Assembly: GCA_019456305.1 (NCBI GenBank)
Contig: VRUD01000019.1
Coordinates: 1 to 57,524 of the forward strand
Length of the DNA stretch: 57,524 nt
From: Cytophagales bacterium
GTDB lineage: Bacteria; Bacteroidota; Bacteroidia; Cytophagales; VRUD01
Direction of reading: 5' to 3'
The position numbers and the translations under genes are program-made. The notes under the pieces were generated by a model. It did not search any database and was not told the origin of the DNA. It saw nothing but the letters and a program-made list of their open reading frames with translations. Positions within the stretch are counted from its first letter, which is position 1. Every line of letters starts with the position of its first letter. Of this stretch, positions 25,684 to 34,201 are shown one piece after another.

Positions 25684-25991
25684 TATTTGAATTTTTTAAA
25701 TTTTACTTTCAGGTCATTGTAAAAATTAGCTAATCCTTCATCAATAAATTCCTTTACATCTTCTTTTTCTAAAATTTTTATTATTTTGTTGAGCTCTTGT
25801 TCAGTAAAATCCCCTTTATGAATATCATCAACTTTTATTTCTGGCTCTAACCAAATTTTTGCAAACTTTACTCTTCCCTTTTTTTTGCTTAAAACGTGAA
25901 CATGTTTTGGTTCAGATTTCCCACGAACTTTACGTTTATCTGCAGAAAAGATACCATATACAAATTTACCATATTCAACAATCTTCGGCAT
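25683..25991 (-). CDS. DUF4160 domain protein
   Basis: About 102 residues from ATG 25989-25991 (MPKIVEYGKFVYGIFSADKR), preferred over a TTG six bases upstream. The HVHVLSKKKGRVKF block corresponds to the DUF4160 His-rich strand. TACATTTG (complement of 25995-26002), a good -7 element, lies directly before the start and would give a leaderless message, although no clear -33 partner is seen. First gene of the pair with DUF2442. Confidence 0.8.
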   Translation of the reverse strand: MPKIVEYGKFVYGIFSADKRKVRGKSEPKHVHVLSKKKGRVKFAKIWLEPEIKVDDIHKGDFTEQELNKIIKILEKEDVKEFIDEGLANFYNDLKVKFKKFK

Positions 25992-26084
25992 TTGCAAATG
26001 TACAAAAATAAAGAAAAAATTTAATGAATTTAAACTTTATTAATTGATCGTTAACTGAACATTAATACAGCTAAGTAATGCTCA

Positions 26085-26118
26085 AGGCTGCTGGTTTTAA
26101 TAACCGGCAGCCTTTTTT
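26085..26118 (+). terminator. Strong rho-independent terminator with no gene upstream on its strand
   Basis: AAGGCTGCTGGTT pairs with AACCGGCAGCCTT across a short loop, followed by TTTTTT. The only upstream genes are on the other strand, so it ends either read-through from the PIN gene or an unannotated short RNA. Confidence 0.8.
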
Positions 26119-26164
26119 ATTTTGATACTTGTTATTAATTTTGCACGGTGAGAATTTTTATAGT

Positions 26165-26378
26165 ATTAAATTTGTTAATAAATTACATTCTTTGTAATTT
26201 TGATATTCAAGGTATATCAATAATTGTTAAAAAATAAATTCATCATGACATCAACCGAAACAGCGCCTAATAAGGTGAAAAGAAAAAGAAGTGTTAAAAT
26301 TAATCCAGTGATTAAAAAAAGCACGCTCAATTGGGCAAGAAAAGTTGTAAAATCCTTCAATGATTCAAAGTCATCAAA
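26165..26378 (+). repeat. 214-bp direct duplication, copy 2
   Basis: Copy of 23948-24161 including the promoter (TTG 26172-26174, TAATTTTG 26195-26202). Confidence 0.92.
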
Positions 26379-26388
26379 TAAGAAATAG
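26245..26388 (+). CDS. Small basic protein (copy 2)
   Basis: 47 residues, identical to copy 1 through SKSSNK and then stopping at TAG 26386-26388. The 26389-26520 gap that follows contains a short coding-looking stretch (KEPRKAVLAIRDWLDSKS) running into the opposite-strand SprB-type gene, perhaps a remnant of a different downstream partner. Function unknown. Confidence 0.45.
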   Translation: MTSTETAPNKVKRKRSVKINPVIKKSTLNWARKVVKSFNDSKSSNKK

Positions 26389-26520
26389 CCTATGGCTTTT
26401 AATGATAATGTATTTTAAAATTGCCCCTTTGATGATGACTATAAAACATCATAATAAAGAACCAAGAAAAGCTGTTTTGGCAATCAGAGATTGGTTGGAT
26501 AGTAAATCAAGGTTCAGACT

Positions 26521-29500
26521 TCACCGCATAATCGTCACAGTCCCCGTAAAAGTATCATCCTCCCCATTATTTAATTTTATAATATAATAATAAGCCGCAA
26601 CTGGCATAGGTTTACTATTAAACTTACCACCCCAGGGCAGATCATAGCCATTGGAGCTAAAGATCAACGCTCCCCAGCGATTATAAATTTCAACCGTACA
26701 ATCCGGATACAACACTTTGATTCGTTGATCGGTGGCAGTATTTCTAATGATCCATTCATCATGTAAACCATCATCATTGGGGGTGAAAACTGTGGGTATG
26801 TTCAGACACGAATCCGAATCTATGATTATAATTTTCACTGTGTCATAAACAGCACAGTTATATGTAATATCTGTTACAGAAACAATATAGGTGCCGGAAG
26901 CGAGTCCGGAAATATTTTGTGAAGAATCACCGGTTGACCAACCATAAAAATAGCTGCCACTGCCTCCTGCCGTTATCACATTTGCTGCACCGTCATCTAT
27001 TCCGGTACAACTGGCATGTGTAAAGTTTATGCTGGCGCTTAATGTTATGGTTGCAATCACCACCGTATCACTTGAAGTACAACCTGCTGAATTGGTAACA
27101 TCTACCCGGAAAGTGTCTGAGGTAGTGACTGTAAGGGCCTGTATAGTATCCCCGGTGCTCCATAAATAAGTACTGCCAGGATTGCCCGCATCTAATTGCA
27201 TACTACCGCATACTGTTGTATCAAACCCCAGATTTACAATTGGTGGTGAATTTAATTGAACATTAATTGTATCTAAATTATAACATCCGGTCAGCGAATC
27301 GGTTATTTTTACCCAGTAATCGTTAGAGTTATTTACTATTATAGTTTGTATGGTGTCTCCGGTGCTCCAAAGATAAACGTAACCAGAAGGGGCTGTTAAT
27401 GTAAAGGTATCTCCTGTACAAACCGTAGAATCCGGTCCAAGATTAAATGCCGGTATTGGATTTACGGTTACTACAATACTACCACTGGCGGTACAACCAT
27501 TCGAATCAGTTACAGCTACAGAATAAGCAGTTGTCTGATCCGGGCTTGCAATAGGATTGAAGATTGTTGAATCACTTAAACCTGTACCGGGATTCCATAG
27601 ATAGGATACTCCGCCACTTGCCTGTAACATTACGCTGCCTCCCTTACAAAATGTCGTATCAGCGCTCAGACTAACAGATGGAAGTGGGTTTACATCTACC
27701 GCTATTGTATCACTGGCAGTACATCCAAAATTATTAGTGACCGTGAGGATGAAAATCCCCGTTGTGTCGGTAGTGATGGTAGAGTCAATGAGCCCGTTGT
27801 TCCAGGAGTAACCGCTAAAACCAAAATTACTAATATTTAAAGCTGCACTATCACCCTGGCAAACAGCAATGTCTGCACCTAAATTAATAACAGGTAAAGA
27901 GACAAATACCTGCACAAAATCGCTATTGGCACATCCGATCGCATCTGTAACCGTCAGGCTGAATAGTCCGGCAGTATCGGTGGCGATGGTAGAGTCTGTC
28001 ATGCCATTGTTCCAGAGATATGTTGCATACCCGAAGTTAGAAGTATTTAACAGGATTGTGTCTCCCTGGCAGATTGTAGTATCAGCGCCAAGATTGATTG
28101 CAGGAGCAAGATTCACAACAACTGCCATGGTATCAGTTGCTGTACATCCAACTATATCGGTAACGGTTAGTATGAAAACACCCGATGTGTCAGTCTTGAA
28201 GGTAGAGTCAGTGAGCCCGTTGTTCCATAAATAAGAAAGGTATCCAAAATTATTAGTATTCAAATCTACTTTGGCGCCCTGGCAAACGGAAGTGTCAGAG
28301 CCTAAATTAACAACGGGTAAAGATTTAAAGACTTGGTATGTATCGCTATCAATACAACCAATGCTATCGGTTACGGTCAGAATGAATACCCCGATAGTAT
28401 CTGTGAAAATGGTAGAGTCCGTTTGGCCATTATTCCAGGAATAACTGACAAATCCAAAATTGCCGGTATTTAAAGCCACTGTATCTCCCTGACAAATAGT
28501 AGTGTCAGCGCCTAAATTAATATCAGTTTGAAATACTTCAATCGTATCAGTACTAACACATCCGGTAGTATCAGCTACCGTTAGACTGAACACCCCGGCA
28601 GTATCAGTGAAAATGGTAGAGTCTGTGATGCCGTTATTCCATAAATAGCTTACAAATCCAAAATTACTTGTATTCAACGCTATGGTATCGCCCTTGCAAA
28701 TGCCAGTATCCGGTCCCAGTTTTACTAATGGATCGGGCTCTGTAATTGTAATGAGAAAGGGAATTGTATCCGGGTAACACAAATGTACTTCAAGCCATAC
28801 TTCCTGCCATTCTGTTTGGCTGGGTGGCGCAGTTTTGGTGCCATGGATCTCTATATCTGTGAAGTCTGACCATAACCAGGTTCTTTCTGCTGTAATATCA
28901 AAGTGGTGTTCTTCACTCACGCCTTGGGGGGCTGCAAAATTGTGTGAAGTACCATGATCCGCCAAACTTTTCATCCAGTGTATGTCAAGAGGCGTACCAG
29001 TACCCGTACCGGATATCTGAACATTTAACCATACAGAACATATGACGCCAATACTGTCTACCGGGACTGTTCTCCTGACCACCAGATCCTGTGTTACATT
29101 AATAGAAACCGAAGTGATCAAGTCATTATCGTAGGCGTTTTGAGGATCAGTAGCCGTATTTGGCTCGTAGCTTCCAATCGTATCGGGCCTTATGATCACT
29201 GTCGGAATATTGGTTGCCAGGCAACCAATAGAATCCTTGACTTTTACTGAATAGGCTCCTGCACACAAGCTGTCTGCAATTGAATCAGTTTCCCCGGCAA
29301 GTGTGTCGAGAGCGCTGTCAAACCATTGATAGAGATAAGGAGGAATACCTCCGCTTGGAATTGCTGTACCTGTTCCATCACATGAACCATTACAAGTCAC
29401 ATCACTATGTGTTACCAAAGCTAAAGGTGCAGTTACCGTTATATAGGATGTGTCTATACAGGCATTGGAATCGGTTACGATAACGCTGTAAACGCCTGCA

Positions 29501-31350
29501 CATAAGTTATTTGCTATAGAATCAGTCGTTGCTAATGAATCATCCCACAAATAGGTATAAGGTTCTTTACCGCCTACCGGTGTTGCAATAGCTATACCAT
29601 CACAAAAACCTTCACATGATAGCGAAATTTGTATTGTTAAAATAACGGGTTCTATAATGTACACGGTGTCTATAGCTATACACCCATTCGAATCAGTAAC
29701 AGTGACACTGTAGGTACCGGCAGCTAAGCTATCTGCGGTAGAATCGATCTGAGCAAGCGGATCATCCCACAACCAGGTGTAGGGGATGGTTCCGCCTGTA
29801 GTAGTAACCGTAGCCGAGCCATTGGAATCTCCATTGCACAAGACATTTGTAGAATCAGCGATGATAGCTGATAATGCAGTTGGCTGGGTTACTGTAACTG
29901 TAGCTGAATCTGTACACCCGTTAACATCATTCACAACGACCTGGTAAGTTCCGTCAGGCAATCCGGTTGCAGTTGGAGTTGTTTGGGATCCGGGGTCATC
30001 CCATAAATAGAAGTAAGGGATGGTGCCTCCGGCAGGAGTAGCAGTAGCAGAGGCAGTGGAATCGCCATTACAAAGAACATTTGTAGAACCTGTTATAGCT
30101 ACCGATAACACGGCCGGATCAATAATAGTAACGGTAGCTGAATCTTTACAAGAATTAGTATCAGTAACAATGACTTTAAAAGTATCAGGGGGCAGGTTAA
30201 TAGCAGACGAATCAGTTTGTACCAGGAGATCATCCCACAAATAGGTGTAAGGTGATGTACCTCCGAAAGGAGTTACAGTAGCCGTACCGTTGGAATCTCC
30301 GTTACAAGATGTATTAGAAGAGTCGGTAATAGTTGCTATTAATAGTAGCGCTTGGCTTATGAAAATAGTGACTAATCCCTTGCAGGTATCAGAATCGGTA
30401 ACAGTTACTGTATATATTCCCGTTGGCAAACTGTCGGCAATGGAGTCGGTTTGTCCGCCAGCTGGCGGATCATCCCACAAATAGGTATAGGGAGGAGTAC
30501 CCCCGGTATGTGTTACAGTAGCTGAACCGGAAGAATCACCGAAACAGGCAACAGGGGTGAAGGACGTGATGGTGGCTATAGGACCGGGATTATTATTGAT
30601 ATTTACAGCTATGGCAGCTATACAGCCGTTGGAATCTATTACTATAAGCGAATACCTACCTGCCTTTAAGCTATCAGCTGTAGAATCGGTTTGAGCAAGC
30701 GGATCATCCCACAAATATGTAAAAGGCGGGGTTCCTCCTAATGGCGTTCCTGTTGCTGTTCCATTACTATCACCACATACAGCAAAAGTAGTATCAGTGA
30801 TTTCGATAGTTAAGGTAAGTGGTGGTTGAGTAATAGTTACTGCAGTCGTTTCAGAACACCCGTTTGAGTCTCTAACAATAATTGAATAAGCGCCCTCAGC
30901 AAGGCTATCAAAAGTACCGCTTGCCTGGAATGTTGCTCCTGTATCTATGCTAAATAGAAGTGGAGAAGTTCCCCCTGTAGCAGAACTATAGATAACTCCG
31001 TCCGATATGCCAAAGCAGCTTACATTTTTTGTTGAATCGATTATAATTACAAGTAAAGGAGGTTCGGTAATGATAACCGTAACTGAATCTACACAGCCTG
31101 AATCATCTGTTACTGTAACTGTATAAGTTCCTGCGACCAGCCCGGTTGCAAATGAATCTGTTTGCACAGGTGTAGTATTCCATGAATAGCTATAGGGTGG
31201 CGTCCCTGTAGTATCCATAGTAACCACTGCCGAACCTGTGCTGTCACCAAAACAACCTTCATCAGTGGAACTAACAGATTGAATTCCACAGATTTGGGCA
31301 TGAGCCAATCCACTTAATAATAACGGAATTATGAATAGTAATTTTTTCAA
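26521..31350 (-). CDS. Giant SprB-repeat protein with T9SS type B C-terminal domain
   Basis: 1609 residues. Signal peptide (MKKLLFIIPLLLSGLAHA); about nine SprB-type repeats (about 25-700) with CNGDSNGTATVTPFGGT, YLWDD and TDSNGC; a distinct beta domain (about 735-870, IHWMKSLADHGTSHNF ... WQEVWLEVHLCYP); about seven Ig-like repeats with LGADTTICQGDT and YLWNNG (about 870-1340); more Ig/SprB-like repeats; and a type B domain (about 1520-1609, IPTVFTPNDDGLHDEWI, VEIYNRWGALIF). SprB in Flavobacterium is a motile adhesin carried by the gliding machinery. A PorP/SprF gene lies just upstream on the same strand. A palindrome at 30454-30469 inserts PPAGG in one repeat. Confidence 0.9.
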   Translation of the reverse strand: MKKLLFIIPLLLSGLAHAQICGIQSVSSTDEGCFGDSTGSAVVTMDTTGTPPYSYSWNTTPVQTDSFATGLVAGTYTVTVTDDSGCVDSVTVIITEPPLLVIIIDSTKNVSCFGISDGVIYSSATGGTSPLLFSIDTGATFQASGTFDSLAEGAYSIIVRDSNGCSETTAVTITQPPLTLTIEITDTTFAVCGDSNGTATGTPLGGTPPFTYLWDDPLAQTDSTADSLKAGRYSLIVIDSNGCIAAIAVNINNNPGPIATITSFTPVACFGDSSGSATVTHTGGTPPYTYLWDDPPAGGQTDSIADSLPTGIYTVTVTDSDTCKGLVTIFISQALLLIATITDSSNTSCNGDSNGTATVTPFGGTSPYTYLWDDLLVQTDSSAINLPPDTFKVIVTDTNSCKDSATVTIIDPAVLSVAITGSTNVLCNGDSTASATATPAGGTIPYFYLWDDPGSQTTPTATGLPDGTYQVVVNDVNGCTDSATVTVTQPTALSAIIADSTNVLCNGDSNGSATVTTTGGTIPYTWLWDDPLAQIDSTADSLAAGTYSVTVTDSNGCIAIDTVYIIEPVILTIQISLSCEGFCDGIAIATPVGGKEPYTYLWDDSLATTDSIANNLCAGVYSVIVTDSNACIDTSYITVTAPLALVTHSDVTCNGSCDGTGTAIPSGGIPPYLYQWFDSALDTLAGETDSIADSLCAGAYSVKVKDSIGCLATNIPTVIIRPDTIGSYEPNTATDPQNAYDNDLITSVSINVTQDLVVRRTVPVDSIGVICSVWLNVQISGTGTGTPLDIHWMKSLADHGTSHNFAAPQGVSEEHHFDITAERTWLWSDFTDIEIHGTKTAPPSQTEWQEVWLEVHLCYPDTIPFLITITEPDPLVKLGPDTGICKGDTIALNTSNFGFVSYLWNNGITDSTIFTDTAGVFSLTVADTTGCVSTDTIEVFQTDINLGADTTICQGDTVALNTGNFGFVSYSWNNGQTDSTIFTDTIGVFILTVTDSIGCIDSDTYQVFKSLPVVNLGSDTSVCQGAKVDLNTNNFGYLSYLWNNGLTDSTFKTDTSGVFILTVTDIVGCTATDTMAVVVNLAPAINLGADTTICQGDTILLNTSNFGYATYLWNNGMTDSTIATDTAGLFSLTVTDAIGCANSDFVQVFVSLPVINLGADIAVCQGDSAALNISNFGFSGYSWNNGLIDSTITTDTTGIFILTVTNNFGCTASDTIAVDVNPLPSVSLSADTTFCKGGSVMLQASGGVSYLWNPGTGLSDSTIFNPIASPDQTTAYSVAVTDSNGCTASGSIVVTVNPIPAFNLGPDSTVCTGDTFTLTAPSGYVYLWSTGDTIQTIIVNNSNDYWVKITDSLTGCYNLDTINVQLNSPPIVNLGFDTTVCGSMQLDAGNPGSTYLWSTGDTIQALTVTTSDTFRVDVTNSAGCTSSDTVVIATITLSASINFTHASCTGIDDGAANVITAGGSGSYFYGWSTGDSSQNISGLASGTYIVSVTDITYNCAVYDTVKIIIIDSDSCLNIPTVFTPNDDGLHDEWIIRNTATDQRIKVLYPDCTVEIYNRWGALIFSSNGYDLPWGGKFNSKPMPVAAYYYIIKLNNGEDDTFTGTVTIMR
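30454..30469. repeat. 16-bp perfect palindrome inside SprB-type gene
   Basis: TCCGCCAGCTGGCGGA, in frame; the repeat carrying it reads DDPPAGGQTDS where its siblings read DDPLAQTDS. Confidence 0.85.
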
Positions 31351-31377
31351 AGTATGCTTCGTAATTCGTAGGACTAC

Positions 31378-31642
31378 ATATATGTAGCAACAATTTAATT
31401 ACGCAATATTGTAATCATAAAATATATTATTTCATTGTTCAATTGTTAAGATGGTTATATGGCTTTATGGCAACTAAATTGCCAGCAATTAAGCAGCGAG
31501 TTTAAACCTATGAGATTAGTAACTCCTTCAGCTAATCACAAACCATTTAACCATATAGCCATATAACCATTTGTTGATTAATAACGAAAGAATCTATTTA
31601 TTACAAATTAATGTTGCAAAACTAAATTGTTGCTACATATAT
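31378..31642. repeat. 265-bp element with 20-bp perfect terminal inverted repeats
   Basis: ATATATGTAGCAACAATTTA (31378-31397) and its exact complement (31623-31642) bound the intergenic region between the two minus-strand T9SS genes. Inside lies a second inverted pair, ATGGTTATATGGCT (31451-31464) and AGCCATATAACCAT (31557-31570). The right arm covers the last codons and stop of the PorP/SprF gene. MITE-like; no transposase inside. Confidence 0.75.
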
Positions 31643-32580
31643 CTCGGATATTTCCACTGAGATCTTGATTGTTCAATATTAAATCCTACTATAATTTCGT
31701 GCGAGCCACCACTATATTTTTGTATATTGCTTAATACAATATCATAGGCATAACCCAGATAGAACTGCTTATATTTCACACCCAGCATCACAACTACAGC
31801 ATCTTTGTGCCTGTAAGATATTCCCAATGAATAATCTTCCTTATAAAAGACTTTTGTATTAACATCTACCTGGAAAGGAGACGTTTCAGTACCTTTCAGC
31901 AAAAATGAGGGCTCTATTGTAAAATCATCATTCACCCAAAAGTCATAACCTGCAAAAAGAAAGTAATGGCGTACTTCACGCAGGCTATCACTTTTGGAAT
32001 TTAACTTGCTTTGAACAAGCTGTACTGCAGACAAACCTGCATAATAATCCTCACCGGAATAATATACTCCGAATGACATATCCGGTACAACTGTTTTATT
32101 TATTCCTTTATCTATCGTAGGATCAGCGAACCCGTCCGGATCAGCTTTCAATTCTTCTTTCTTTAAAGAATACCCGGATAAAGCCGCTGATAAACCAAAT
32201 GAAAGCTTGGAATTCAGATTTTTAAAAGGGATATGATATGCTCCGGAAAATTGAATAGCGCTATGTCTTATTGGGCCTGTAATATCATGAAAAATAAATC
32301 CACCCAAGCCTACACCTTTTCCCAGTAACCCATGGAAACTGAGCGTTTGAGTTTGCGGAGCACCATCAAATCCAACCCATTGATTCCTGAGGCTTATTCT
32401 TATAGGGGAATATTCCTCAATACTACCGGCAATAGCAGGATTTAGTAAAAAATCGTTCAGAATGTACTGGCTGTATACCGGCAACTGCTGCCCGAAGCAA
32501 TTGGCAGTAGGCAGTAGGCAGTAGGAAACAAAAATAAATCTGATAATTATCAAAGAATTTTTCACCATATTACAATTCAA
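31633..32580 (-). CDS. PorP/SprF family T9SS outer-membrane protein
   Basis: 315 residues, the usual length. Hydrophobic signal region, then QQLPVYSQYILNDFLLNPAI and SPIRISLRNQWVGFDGAPQT, both hallmarks of PorP/SprF, and beta strands to the C-terminus. Probable partner for secreting the type B protein encoded immediately downstream. The signal peptide contains a 7-bp repeat (YCLLPTA); loss or gain of one unit would frameshift the gene. Alternative start: MVKNSL, four codons in. Confidence 0.9.
   Translation of the reverse strand: MNCNMVKNSLIIIRFIFVSYCLLPTANCFGQQLPVYSQYILNDFLLNPAIAGSIEEYSPIRISLRNQWVGFDGAPQTQTLSFHGLLGKGVGLGGFIFHDITGPIRHSAIQFSGAYHIPFKNLNSKLSFGLSAALSGYSLKKEELKADPDGFADPTIDKGINKTVVPDMSFGVYYSGEDYYAGLSAVQLVQSKLNSKSDSLREVRHYFLFAGYDFWVNDDFTIEPSFLLKGTETSPFQVDVNTKVFYKEDYSLGISYRHKDAVVVMLGVKYKQFYLGYAYDIVLSNIQKYSGGSHEIIVGFNIEQSRSQWKYPRYM
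32503..32523 (-). repeat. 7-bp repeat in PorP/SprF signal region
   Basis: Three units GGCAGTA (TACTGCC on the coding strand), translated as part of SYCLLPTA. Confidence 0.8.
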
Positions 32581-32676
32581 TATTAAATTTTTGGTAGTTT
32601 AACTGGCTTCCGGGTATTCGGTAAGTGTATGTTGCGTATCCCGCAGGGTATGCAATATACACAATGTTGGCAATAG

Positions 32677-33636
32677 TTATTTTATTTTAATTTCGGTTGT
32701 CTTCTTTGTATTTAGGTCAAGTATAATAAGTTCCGCATTTCTAGAATATTGTCTATTTTCAATCCTTAATATTGAGAATATCAATTTATCATTTGAGTTA
32801 AAAAATCGAGAGAAAATAGCCATAGCTTGATTGTCTTTCCCAAAAGTTGACCAAGCTTCTTCACATTCCTTACTTTCCAAATTTAAAGTATAAAGTTGAT
32901 ATGGGGCGGTAAATGAGATGCTTTTAAAGTCTTTTGAATAAACAGGGTTACTGTAAAACGAATTACCTATCTGTGGTCTTGGATTATTTACTGCCTCAAT
33001 TTTTTGAATTAAAGAAGTATCAGAAAGAGACATTAAATAAATTCCATCAAATCCTTTTTCAGTCAATTTACAAAGAACAGAATCTCCAGTCTGACTTATA
33101 GAAATAGAAGATAAAGCGTAAGCACTAAAGTTGGTTAATTTCTTTTTTTCAGTTCCATCGATATTAATTGAGAATATATCTAAATCGTGAGGTGCTTTAC
33201 GTGCAATTGGAGAATAACTACCTAAGTATTCAGCACCACAAAAGAGAATTTTATCGCCAGTTGGATTAAAAAGAGCTTCTGTAATATAAGTGCCCCCGTT
33301 ACTTACTTTAGAGATCTCTTTACTGATTAAATCAATTAGATAAATATCACTTTCTTGTTTTTCTAAAGATTTTGATAAAAACATGATTTTATCGCCTTTG
33401 GGTGAATAAACTGGTCTTGAATGATATTCTCCTTTATTATCAGTCAATTGCAAAAGTGTTTTGTCTTCTAAAGAATATAGATATATAAACGAAGTTCCCT
33501 CATTTGAGATAGATATAGCGATATTTTTTCCATCTGGAGATACGTCAAAAATTGGGGAAATATCCCCTTTAATTTTACTTCCAAATGCGAAAAACTGCAT
33601 TGAAAGTATCAGTCCTAATATTAAAAGTGTTTTCAT
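32677..33636 (-). CDS. TolB-like PD40 beta-propeller protein, periplasmic
   Basis: 319 residues: signal peptide (1-19), then PD40/TolB-type blades with FDVSPDGKNIAISIS, PVYSPKGDKIMFLS, ALFNPTGDKILFCG and DIFSINIDGTEKKKLTNF. Such propellers bind peptides or proteins in the periplasm; no catalytic domain is attached. It stands between the PorP/SprF gene and the ORF6N gene with small gaps on the same strand. Confidence 0.75.
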   Translation of the reverse strand: MKTLLILGLILSMQFFAFGSKIKGDISPIFDVSPDGKNIAISISNEGTSFIYLYSLEDKTLLQLTDNKGEYHSRPVYSPKGDKIMFLSKSLEKQESDIYLIDLISKEISKVSNGGTYITEALFNPTGDKILFCGAEYLGSYSPIARKAPHDLDIFSINIDGTEKKKLTNFSAYALSSISISQTGDSVLCKLTEKGFDGIYLMSLSDTSLIQKIEAVNNPRPQIGNSFYSNPVYSKDFKSISFTAPYQLYTLNLESKECEEAWSTFGKDNQAMAIFSRFFNSNDKLIFSILRIENRQYSRNAELIILDLNTKKTTEIKIK

Positions 33637-33685
33637 TTTTTTTGTTTTTAATTATTGCCAATGGTTTCTGTATACAAATGTTACT

Positions 33686-34201
33686 TCATTTTCCAATCTT
33701 AAAACCTATTTGCTTTCTCGGTTTAGATTTTTCAATGATTAATTTGTTCAATACTTCAAACACTTCCTTAAATTGTCCATCGTATCTTATTTCCAATTCT
33801 CTGATTTTTAGAAATAGCTCTTTGTTTGTTAAGGCAAATTCACGTATCTTTCCGAACGTTCTCATTATTGCAATGTTAACTTTTATAGCTTGTTCACTGT
33901 TTAATACAGACGAAAGCATTGCTACACCATATTCGGTAAAAACATAAGGCAGTTTTCGTGTACCACCCCATCTTGATGTTCCAAATTGGAACTTCAAGTT
34001 TTCGAATTCTTCATTAGAAAGTTGAAACATAAAATCATCTGGGAATCTATTTATATTTCTTTTTACCGCTTTGTTTAAATTTTTGGTTTCCACACCATAT
34101 AGCTCTGCTAAATCCCTGTCAAGCATCACTTTTATTCTTCTGATCTCATAAATCAAGTCAACATACAGGACGCTTTTATCTAATTTTTTTGTTACTTTCA
34201 T
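33686..34201 (-). CDS. ORF6N domain protein
   Basis: 171 residues. The ORF6N domain fills 1-110: IRRIKVMLDRDLAELYGVET, AVKRNINRFPDDFMFQL, LPYVFTEYGVAMLSSVL. These DNA-binding domains come from phage and mobile elements. The tail (RELEIRYDGQFKEVFEVLNKL) is the usual coiled segment. Its start overlaps the 3' end of the DUF4340 gene by 26 bases, an unusually deep overlap that suggests the gene arrived later and may have trimmed its neighbour. Confidence 0.9.
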   Translation of the reverse strand: MKVTKKLDKSVLYVDLIYEIRRIKVMLDRDLAELYGVETKNLNKAVKRNINRFPDDFMFQLSNEEFENLKFQFGTSRWGGTRKLPYVFTEYGVAMLSSVLNSEQAIKVNIAIMRTFGKIREFALTNKELFLKIRELEIRYDGQFKEVFEVLNKLIIEKSKPRKQIGFKIGK

